Part shown: positions 1 through 18,200 of the stretch, in pieces
Position numbering within the stretch: the first letter of the stretch is position 1
How the letters are laid out: every line of letters begins with the position of its first letter
NCBI GenBank assembly: GCA_935421135.1
Contig: OW285192.1
Coordinates: forward strand, 8,701,501-8,765,500
DNA from: Bugulina stolonifera
Lineage: Eukaryota; Bryozoa; Gymnolaemata; Cheilostomatida; Bugulidae
DNA length: 64,000 nucleotides
Reading direction: 5' to 3'
Made by a program: the position numbers and the translations under genes
The notes under the pieces: generated by a model
Seen by the model: the letters and a program-made list of their open reading frames with translations, nothing else
The model's database searches: none
What the model was told of the DNA's origin: nothing

Positions 1-335
1 TGAATGAGGCTATATGCTCTGCATTCCCAACCTGAGTGCCAAAGGGGAACTGATAAGTAGCTAGTAGTTAGTATAGCATGTGGTGCAAGTAGTATATTTA
101 CTGTAGCTCAGTGCTAATTACAGTTTTTATCTCTCTGTCATACCTGTAAAGTATTAGTAATGTAGTAATACTGTATTCTTCCACATGTCTCTCTAACCAC
201 ATTTAGTGCATTCATAGATAATATTGTAAGTTGTCTTCTCTCTACCGACTGGTAACGAGCAACTTCAACATAAATAGAGTGGTATGGCAAGTATTGTATC
301 ATAGATTATGGATAAATGTGTAACATGTGTTGTAG
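1..335. other. Intron sequence upstream of first visible ACSL exon
   Basis: AT-rich sequence with no supported exon. It ends in a polypyrimidine-poor but usable acceptor (tgtgttgtag) just before the first recognised coding exon at 336. The exon(s) carrying the start codon and N-terminal membrane anchor of the synthetase were not found here and probably lie before the window. Confidence 0.5.
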
Positions 336-7505
<7,170 letters not shown>

Positions 7506-9271
7506 TAACCATGACAACTGGTGACTCAGTCAGATCATGACTCTGCTCAACTATATACAGCATTAGTAGATGTGATAGTGGTGTCTGCTGCTGCTAGCTA
7601 ATACAACTGTTTAGGCTAATTATATGTCTATGGTTAGAACAGGCTCTGCATACAAATACTTTAGATATGGGGGAGATAATTCCTATGTGTTTGCTATGCA
7701 ATTGTGTTATTTTGGTGGTAAAGTGTAGAAGGGAAGGCAATATGTACTAGGTTATGTCATTGATTTTAATCATTTATAACCATGTTCATCTACTTTGTTA
7801 ATAAGATGTTTGTTGATGTTTTGTAACATGTACACTGTATATTGTGTGTAATATTTGTGTAGGCTGTATTTAGTGCCCCCAAAGTATATTATTTGGTGTA
7901 AACGTAGCCTTAGCCCATCATTTAGTGTTCACTGTCTCTAAATTAATCTTACCTGACTATCACTGTAGACAACTGCAGTTTTATCATATTTATACAAGCC
8001 ATGTATAGTTGCATAAGATAGGCCATGCTTATGTCAATATTCCTGGTATTGAGTCAATCTATGGTTTAGAAACTAAAATATATAATTTTCACGAAATATA
8101 AGTTTAGCAGATTCAAACTATGTTGTGCCTTATTACTCTTATACATTGTAATTGTTACACAATACATATTTTAGATTTAAAAGTTATTTTGGTGATATCT
8201 TTACATTTGAGACCTACAGATAGTTTTGTAATATCAGAGTATATTAGAAACACAGGGTCACTTACTACAGAGTGGATATGTTGCTGTTGATGTCATTCTA
8301 TTACTGCTGATGAATTGAGTTTTAGGTGTGGAAATTCTGTAGGTTTGGTCTCTGCTAACAAGGCTGGGTTGTGAGATTACATTATAGAACCCTTGTTTAA
8401 ACCCTCCAAAATAATGGTAATCAGTATAACAATAACTAGGGCTGGGAATATTTTCAACATATTATTATTATACATTGTATTGCAAGTATTTTATAACTGT
8501 ATGTCCCCTGAAGGTGTCATGTATTACTTCCTTTTGAGGTAGTACAGTGTAACAATAAATTGTCTAGTCTTTATTGTTACTAAAGTAAACCAAAGGGGTA
8601 TTTATTACCGGAATACTGGCACAGTGGTAAGTGGACTAGTTGACCACTACTATGGTAAGTGGACTAGGTGACCACTACAATGCTGATTTAGTAAATATGA
8701 ATGAATATCAGCATCATTTTGACAAGAATCTTATATATTGAAGCAGCTTTTATGGAACATCACAGATTTCAATTGAAAATATTGGTAGCAAAGATAATTT
8801 ATTTGCCTGGTGATTGCATAGTAAGGGAGATTGGAAGTGTGTAGAATTTCTTGAGCAAACATGACATTACTGCAGATTAGATAAAAAGAAAGACCATGGC
8901 TACCTAAGGAATATAATATATCACTAAGATTTTACTGTCATAATGAACTACCATAAGTTACCCATCATTTCAAGCAGAGAGGGCGGCGATATAGGTCTAC
9001 TCTAATACTATTACTTTACTTTCAAATAAAGCACTCTTTCATTTCGTAAGTGTTTCACTCATTGTAACTGATAGCATATAATTATATACCAAGTTCAATC
9101 TAGTTATTTATATCAACTTTAACTATTATTGCATCCACATTACTATTCAGATGTAGGGCAAGAGTTCTTTTACTGTTAAATAATTTTTCAGATACTACAG
9201 AATCTTATTTTTTAAATTTCGGTTGTCAGCTACATTGATAAATATTAACAGGTGCTTGCGTCAGCTGAAAG
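7506..9271. other. ACSL 3' UTR and intergenic DNA
   Basis: No coding sequence was recognised. AATAAA hexamers lie at 8554-8559 and 9025-9030 on the plus strand and are candidate polyadenylation signals for the synthetase gene; either would give a 3' UTR of 1.0-1.5 kb. The segment just before 9272 would hold the promoter and 5' UTR of the next gene; no clear TATA box was identified. Confidence 0.45.
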
Positions 9272-12200
9272 ATGATCAAAAAGGAAGTTTTGACGAATGT
9301 CTTTAAAGGTGTAAGCGAAAGAAAGAAGAAAAAATCGATTAGAGGTAACCTACCAATGGTGATAAATATCTTTACGCAAGAAATTCATTTTTGAGCAGTC
9401 AGAGACTCAGTGTTTCAAATCCATGAAAATACCAGTCTCTAATTGGAGTTTGAACCTGGGTCTCTATAGCACATCATCGCCTAGCACAGTCAGGGACTGG
9501 TATTTTTATGGATTTGGAACAAGTCTCTGACTGCTCAATAATAGATTCCTTGCTTAAAAATACATCATATATAAAAAAACAGCCAAACCTAACAAATTAT
9601 TTGTTATAGACGTGGCACAACAACCAAAATACATGTATTATAAGCACTGTATATGTATTGTAATATTATATGATATGTTAGTAATACGTTGTTATACAAA
9701 TGTAGCTATTCCATCTCACACTAACCTAATAGCTGTAGCCCATCTAAATACACTACATTGTATGTAAGAAAAGGGGAGAACCTATTTCAATACTGTTATT
9801 ATTTTAGCGTGCGTTGTTATAAATTTTGTATACTTGTAGCATAATAATTATACACATTAAATGAAATGTACAAATATATATAAACATAAAGCTGCTTCAT
9901 ATCATCCCAAAATAAATTTAGTGATAATTTGCTTACAATAATTTAATAGCCTATGTATATCCTTATTTACAAAAAATATAGCCTGAAAAAGTACATACAG
10001 GCATAATTTACCAGATTGTATTCACTATTTATTTTATAGTTGGTAAACACACCGTTGATAATGCTCCTGTGCTGCAATACCAGATATTATAAGAAACAAA
10101 ATAATTTTAACATAAATTTATGGGAAAACCATTTTGTAATATAATCAACCCCTTTGTAATACTAATATTAAGGTGTACTCGATAAAGAAGATCTGGCAGA
10201 GGTGTACAACTGCAGTAGTAGCAAGAAGAAAGTTAAACCTAAGTCACGAGGTGACAATGAAGTGGTGGACCAGAGAGTTAACGCTGTAGAGTTTAAGGAA
10301 GAACTGGTGGAAGCCTTGTTAGAGCAGCCCATTTGTAAGTTACATTGCTCTGTGAATCCCAGGCTAATTAATGACCTCTAGTAAAACAACAGTGGGAAAC
10401 ATAAAAGTGCAAAAAAGAATGAAAAATTAAATCGACAATTTTGGGTATAACTACGGTTTTGTGATAAAATTGTAACCCTAATAAGGTAATATAGCAGTAT
10501 ATGTGCATTATCAATACTTATTTTGTATAATTGCTATTCATCTATACAGGTACAGTACATTACATACATTGTACCATACAGTAGTAACAGCACCTTCATA
10601 GAACTAGTTTGTTGTAATAAAAGGGTTAGTTATATACAATTTCATGTATATATACTCATATACATGTACATGTAAACATGAGCGAAATCAACCAAGTACT
10701 ATGAAATGTACCATGTAGTACCATGTAGTACAAGTGCATGAATGTACCCCTATACAATGCTTATATGCTTGGCAAAATTTAGGAAATAGTGTAATGGTTT
10801 CTGTGATTTGGTGCGGTCGTCCTTGGACGACTATCGACCCAGAAATGAAGTGCCTATGAGTGGTAATAGGACTTCGCATTACATGAAAGATCGAGCGGTC
10901 TCAGTAGCCCAAATACTACCAAAGACGACCCATCTGATCTCAAGTCCGACCTTCAGACTATACAATGAAAGAGAGTGATCCGACCTAATAGGCGGTTCGC
11001 TAAGCGAATGACCTAGTAAAAGGAAGAGAAAGTCTCTGTATCAAGTATAGATGTGTCTTTATTGAAAGCCAAGTGAAGACTGAGACAATGAACAGTAAAA
11101 CAGTGCCCTTTATATAGTATAAGGACTTCCGGCCGACGTGACGTCGGGAAAAGACGACGTGTGGTCGTCCGAAAGTTGCGCAACAAGATGGCCGCCGGAA
11201 GCCCGACGGCCGACCCAAAATGGGTCGGGTTCTACAAAAGTTGCTTATAATGGTCCAATTCATGTACAAAATAAATATCAATGGATTCTGAGAGGTCGGG
11301 CCTCTGTACATGGGTATAAAAGGCATTAAAAGACTTAGATATAATCATATAATCATATACAACAATATAGGAGTAAAGTACAAGCAGATATATACATGTA
11401 TGCACACAATAATGAGTGTCAGATGTAAGATACGACTGGGCGTACCATCACATAGCCCCCTCACACTAGGTCATGGGTGTCTCTAGTGTCAAGTTCAGGA
11501 GGGTACGGTACAGTGTAGATTCTCTGGATACTATATCCAAGTCTGCTTGTATGAGCTGGAGCTGTTGGGGGTGGTTTAGATGCTGGTTGGCTAGTCCGCG
11601 AAGAGCTATTTCTCGAGCATAGAGAGGTTCCAGATGTTGGCGTAGAGTGTCCCCCACCTGTTGACGGCTGGCAAGGTAGTGAATCCGTGGCTTGAGTTCA
11701 GCAAGTTGTTGCATGAGCGACGGATCCGGAGATGCAGGACGTGTGGCATTCGGCTGAGTTAATACAGGAGATGCAGGAGGTGGGAACTGGACGGCAGGAG
11801 AGTCTGGAGCGGCTCGGAGTAGGTCCCTGGCAGGTGTGTGAGGAGAGCAGTGTGGCGAGACTTCTAGTGTCGGCCTAGACTGTAGTGGCTCAATTAGGAG
11901 AACCGGAGAAGCTGTACAAGAAGCTGCACATGAGACCTTGGGTGGAGAGCCTTCATAGAGAGTGCCTGGCTGAGCAGCAGGCATACTCTTCCTTGGAGCA
12001 GGCCGGGTCTTCCAAGAAGGTAGACGTCCGCGTCGGCCAGGGGAGGTGACGCTTACAGCGGAGGTACTAACACTGGGTCGCCAGGGAGAAGGTCCAGCTG
12101 GAGTGGTAGGCGACGAGGAAGAGGAGGAGGTAGCATCAGAGGGTGCTGAGTCGGGCGTCCGTTCTGGAGATGGAGAGGGACTGTGTCGTCTTTTAGGAGG

Positions 12201-15200
12201 CCGCTTCCGGGCAGAGGAGGTGCTAGGCAGGTAGACTGGCTTGTTTGTTCCCGACTGTCCGTCCATGGTAGGACGACATGGCAGGAATGGTGGGGGATCC
12301 TTTACGCCCCACCATTCCATGAGGGCCGCGTAGCTGGGCCCATCTGTGAGGAAGAGACGTTTCCCACAGATACTGGATCTCCGACTGAAGTGATGGCCTA
12401 GTGCATCACGGCTAACAGAGCTGCGTCCGCAACGGCAGTAGAAGCGTGCGAAGTGTTGCCAGATGTGTATGTTTAGCCTCTTGAGGGTTCCGGAAAAGCC
12501 ACACTTTGCACACTTGAGGTTAGGCTGACTCCTTCTGGCCAAGTCGTCTCGGGCCTGCTGGGTGAAGGTGCTAATCCACGGTTTAGTGGCTCCGGAATGC
12601 TGGGATGACTCTATGGGTAGCTTGTCAGTTAGTTTGTGCAGCTTAATTGTAGCTTGCTTCAGGGTAGAGGTGACAGGAGGTGGAGTAGGGGGAGGCGTGC
12701 CGTCTGGAGTGAGTGTCTTCCGCACAGGAGATGCGTCTACAATACACAATTCATTTGATGTGTATCCTCCGCCTTCTAACTCATGCTCTCTCCTGTGGAA
12801 ATGTGCAGGGGAATTCTCCTCTGTCCCGACTGGTCTATGCCGAGTGGGGAGGGAGAGAGAATTCATGCCTGACAGTTCCACAGGTGTGGGTTGTTCCTCT
12901 AATTCTGATTTGTTCCCTACTGGTAACACTGAGATTTGCTTACCTTCAGCTGTGAAGACAGGCTGATTGGAGTGATCCATACTGGAAGGAGTAGCCGTCT
13001 CGTCCACACGAGAATGAGAAAGGATACGAGTGCTATCGTTAGCTTCACTAGTGACACGAAGAGTGCAGAGGTTGTCACATGTAGGTATACATGCGCTTTG
13101 GTGAAGTGCTGGACGAGAAAGGACTACTCGTCTGTGAGCTGTCGTATTTATACTAGCCGAGGGATGAGCAATTGGTTCAATTGTAGGCAATGCCTCAGGC
13201 ACATTTTCTTTGTTCGACTCGTCAAATAAGCGCGGGAACACGGCAATAGTTGCCTTCGATTGCTTCTTATCCACTTTGGGGAACTTCGAGAGTTCGGCAA
13301 TCTGTATTTTCGGCTGAAACTGTTCGGCAATGTTAGATTCCGTACAAGAGCGTTTTGCTTCATGTACTTGAACTGCTGGCAGTATAGACTGTATCTCCGT
13401 CGTTGGGATTATGTCTTGAGGTTCGGCTACGCGACATTTCGCGTCCTCTGGATCAGGTCGGGCTGTTGAAACTTGAACATTCTTCGAGAGGTTCAGAGGT
13501 AGCTCTCCTGTTTGGTCCAGCACGGTTTGCTCCGTGTCGATCCTCAGGCCGCGGACTTGGACTGTAGTGTCTGGCAGTTCTACACACGATAAGTCGTCCG
13601 TCGGGGCATACTGAATTTTGGCGGGAATCAATTGCTGATTAGTGTCGGGTCTGGACGTGGCCAGATCCTGTTGATCCTTCTGAGTTGAGGATAGGTCGGG
13701 GTTACCTTGTGAGGTCTGGTCCGACGGGGCGGGACATATGAGTCGTCCTTTCAGCCTTGGGGAGTGATCTGTGGTCACTTCGGATGTGTCCGGCTTTGAG
13801 TGGAGTCGTTTCTTGCCTGATGTTGGCCTAGTGGGTATAGGTTCATCCACTGTGACGGGCGTAGGTGACACCGTCGGCCTGGAGTGTGATGGGCTAGTTA
13901 CCCGTGGGGTTTTCTGTTTGGAGTGGCTACTCTTGTCTTTAGGCTTAGTGGGTATAGGTTCTTCCACTAGGACGGGTTCTGATGTGTCCGTCGGCCTCCG
14001 TGGACGACCATTGTGGTTTGGTCCACTCTTCTTGGGTTTGGCCTCAGTAGGAATGGGTTCATCTACTGGGACGGGTTCTGATGTATCCGTCGGCCTTTGT
14101 GGACGACCAGTGTGGTGTGGTCCACTCTTCTTGGGTTTGGCCTCAGTAGGAATGGGTTCATCTACTGGGACGGGTTCTGATGTATCCGTCGGCCTTCGTG
14201 GACGACCAGTGTGGTGTGGTCCACTCTTCTTGGGTTTGGCCTCAGTAGGAATGGGTTCATCTACTGGGACGGGTTCTGATGTATCCGTCGGCCTTTGTGG
14301 ACGACCAGTGTGGTGTGGTCCACTCTTCTTGGGTTTGGCCTCAGTAGGAATGGGTTCATCTACTGGGACGGGTTCTGATGTATCCGTCGGCCTTTGTGGA
14401 CAACCATTGTGGTTTAGTCCACCTTCTCCTGAGTTGTTGTCTGTGTCGGCCACAGTAGGAATGGGGTCATCTACTGGGACGGGTTCCGGTGTGACCGTCG
14501 GTCCGTCATCCGCTTCTTGACATTTCTGTAGGAGGGTGTGTAGGGCTTTCCGTAGGAGGTCGGCGGGAAGCTCCTCTTGTGGTTTTGGAGGGCTGGCCTT
14601 GCCATCCTTGTTACTCTGGAAGGCCGTTCCGGTTTCCAGTGCTTCCTCCATATCATCGGGCTGTAACCATGTGTAGTACCAGCGTAGGCCGCGGTCGTGG
14701 ACTGTGAGGCAGAACTTCTCTACAGCCCACTCTTCCAAAGATGCAGGGGGTGCTCCTTCAAAGGCTGTTGCCATCAGTCTACGGATGAGAGCTGCATAGT
14801 CTCTGAGTGACGTGTGGGCTGGCTGTTCCAGGGTGGACAGCTTCCATCGGGCTTCTCTGGCAGATCGTCCATATTGTTCCCTCAGTCGGGAAAATATCTC
14901 TTCGACTGATCGGGGTCGGCCGCATTCTTGTGCGGGCCCGTGTAGGGCGGCTCTAAGCCGTATGAGGCGTGCTCTGTCATTCCAGTTGCAACGCTCTGCC
15001 ATAGCGGTGAAGTCTTCTATGAAGAGTTCTACGTCCTCTTGTCCGTTGTAGCTGAGTGTTTTGAGGTCCTGCTCGGCTTGGTACATCACCTGCTGAAGCA
15101 GGTTCCTTATTCGGTCCATGTCGGTAGGGTGTCGGGTAGTGCGTAGAACTACTTTGGTTTGTTAGGCCGTGTCGGCCTGATGGTCGTACTGAGTACCGTC

Positions 15201-18200
15201 AATCTATTCTGGATCCGAGGTCGGTCTTTGATTGAAGATCCGGCGTAGGTCGGGATACATCCAGCGGAACCACGAGAATTATGGGTGCACTTTAGCGTTT
15301 GTCACCTTCTCGTATCCAAGGTTCCCGGGTCCGAGTCCTTAATTGCCGTCGAAGTATTGAAGAATGAGGTCGGTCGGGTTACCCGAGGCCGAGGTCACCT
15401 TCCTTCGCTTCGCATCGTAAGAGTACGACCTTAGAATCCCACCGCTGCCACCAATGTAATGGTTTCTGTGATTTGGTGCGGTCGTCCTTGGACGACTATC
15501 GACCCAGAAATGAAGTGCCTATGAGTGGTAATAGGACTTCGCATTACATGAAAGATCGAGCGGTCTCAGTAGCCCAAATACTACCAAAGACGACCCATCT
15601 GATCTCAAGTCCGACCTTCAGACTATACAATGAAAGAGAGTGATCCGACCTAATAGGCGGTTCGCTAAGCGAATGACCTAGTAAAAGGAAGAGAAAGTCT
15701 CTGTATCAAGTATAGATGTGTCTTTATTGAAAGCCAAGTGAAGACTGAGACAATGAACAGTAAAACAGTGCCCTTTATATAGTATAAGGACTTCCGGCCG
15801 ACGTGACGTCGGGAAAAGACGACGTGTGGTCGTCCGGAAGTTGCACAACAAGATGGCCGCCGGAAGCCCGACCCAAAATGGGTCGGGTTCTACAAAAGTT
15901 GCTTATAATGGTCCAATTCATGTACAAAATAAATATCAATGGATTCTGAGAGGTCGGGCCTCTGTACATGGGTATAAAAGGCATTAAAAGACTTAGATAT
16001 AATCATATAATCATATACAACAGTATAGGAGTAAAGTACAAGCAGATATATACATGTATGCACACAATAATGAGTGTCAGATGTAAGATACGACTGGGCG
16101 TACCATCACAATAGATTATAGAGACATGCAGTGCATTGGATTACTACCATTATTTGTACAAGGATTTCAAAATCTTACACCTGGCTTACAAATAGTAGAA
16201 TTTGAGCTGCACTCCATTCATCCATTCATAATATACTATAATTTTATAAATAATAGAAGACACTACATAGTGATACACATGCTGTGTCTTTATAAGTTTG
16301 ATATACAGTAACCTATTGCATAATAGACTTAGTGTTAACTCATTTAGCTATCTTATGGTTAGGTAACACTTCTCAGTGAACTTTGCTCTTCAGAATCAAC
16401 ATGCAGTTCTATAAACCCGGATTCAGTTCATACCCTTATCTTATCACTGCTTCACTTTTCTACTTGCATATTAGACAACTAACAGTAGTCGATCAAAATA
16501 TTTTTCACTTTAGTTTTGTTACCGACTATAGTTCAATGGAATTATTTGTAGATTTGGTGATGTTACCTGCTACATTTCCCATACTTGCTTAAAATACAGC
16601 ATATTATATACAAAACTTGTACATGTACATGCATATAAATGTACTGATGTACATTGTAAGTGCAATTTGCTTTTTACACAATTCAAGAAACTAGGAATGT
16701 CTAACGTATTGCATAAAGAGAAAATTATGCCAAAAGCATTCGACAGAGTATTGTCAACAGCACTAATATTGTAATGGTTTCTGTGATTTGGTGCGGTCGT
16801 CCTTGGACGACTATCGACCCAGAAATGAAGTGCCTATGAGTGGTAATAGGACTTCGCATTACATGAAAGATCGAGCGGTCTCAGTAGCCCAATAACTACC
16901 AGAGACGACCCATCTGGTCCCAAGTCTGACCTTCAGACTATACGTTGAAAGAGAGTGATCCGACCTAGTAGGCGGTTCGCTAAGCGAATGACCTGACAAA
17001 AGGAAGTGAAAGTCTCTGTATCAAGTATAGATGTGTCTTTATTGAAAGCCAAGTGAAGACTGAGACAATGAACAGTAAAACAATGCCCTTTATATAGTAT
17101 AAGGACTTCCGGCCGACGTAGTGTCGGGAAAAGACGACGTAAGGTCGTCCGGAAGTTGCGCAACAACATGGCCGCCGGAAGCCCGACGGCCGACCCAAAA
17201 TAGGTCGGGTTCTACAAAAGTTGCTTATAATGGTCCAATTCATGTACAAAATGAATATCAATGGATTCTGAGAGGTCGGGCCTCTGTACATGGGTATAAA
17301 AGGCATCAAAAGACTTAGTAATAATCATACAAGTATATACGATAACATATAGTAATTTACAAACAGATATATACATGTATATGCACACAATAATGAGTGT
17401 CAGGTGTAGGAGACGACTGTGCGTACCATTACAATATTCCTATCTTAATATATTATTTTTAGCAAATAGCCATCCAATCCGAAAGACCTCTCATCACAGT
17501 TTTCTTGAAGCAGTCCGTCACGCTAACGAAGTGAATTTATGTGAAAGGATCCAAACAATAAACAACAATACACTCAAGCGTGTATCAACCACAGATCGAC
17601 CAATTAGAACACTTGATACAAAGGTTGCTTTAGCTGGCTATGAGCCTGAAAACTCTCTGCGTCGCATGAGCACTGCTGTACGGCCAACTCAACTCAGAAC
17701 AGAGAGTGGTTTGCGCAGACGTAGCGCCCTTGACAGACCTGTACAGATAAGTTCCCACAGTCTCACAGATGTCGGTGAAGATCAGACAACTTCCGGTAAA
17801 GATGCCCCCAGCTATGAACCTGAAAACTCTCTACGCAGAACTAGAAAAATAAGTGACCAGTCAAAACCTACGCAACGCCAAGGAAGAGAAAGAAGAAATG
17901 CTGTAGTCTTAGATAATCCGACTCACTCATACCTAGCATTCAAATCAGAAGAAAATCAAAAGATTCAATTGAGCAGAAATTCAAATATTTCTGATCCTGA
18001 ATCAACTACTTCTCCATCTATTGACATATTACCAGCAACCCCCACCACTCCAGGAACTCCCACAGCATCCAGAAGTTCCAAGACACCTTTGTTCACTTTG
18101 AGCATCCCTGAAAATGAAGAGATCAGAGACAACCCCCCATCAACTCCAAGCCCCAAACAGGTACGGAGAATCAGTACAAGCCTCAAGCTAAACAATTTGA

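Larger units (their letters stand above)
10790..16110 (-). mobile_element. Gag-only LTR retrotransposon (non-autonomous), complete
   Basis: The element has two same-direction LTRs (10790-11452 and 15455-16110), a 4-bp target duplication ATAG (10786-10789 and 16111-16114), a primer-binding site matching tRNA-Leu, a short polypurine tract and one long ORF. It is transcribed from the minus strand, so the right-hand LTR is the 5' LTR. The internal region is only 4.0 kb and is filled by a single gag-type ORF; there is no protease, reverse transcriptase or integrase, so it must use enzymes from a related autonomous element. By eye the LTRs differ by about three substitutions and a 7-bp indel in the cgacggc stretch, implying a fairly young insertion. 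It sits antisense to the host gene in its second intron. The 4-bp duplication and Gag style favour a Ty3/Gypsy-like origin, but without pol the superfamily is uncertain. Confidence 0.92.

Noticed and set aside
11000..11326. A 108-codon minus-strand ORF conserved in several LTR copies (also 16980-17309, 21317-21643)
   Set aside because: It lies entirely inside the LTR and spans TATA box and polyadenylation signal. Conservation follows from recent copy similarity, and the 656-bp LTR breaks it without other effect.
13771..14520. 249-codon plus-strand ORF over the gag repeats
   Set aside because: It is antisense to the gag-like ORF. It stays open only because the 99-bp repeat has no stop in that frame; Gly/Val/Ser low complexity.
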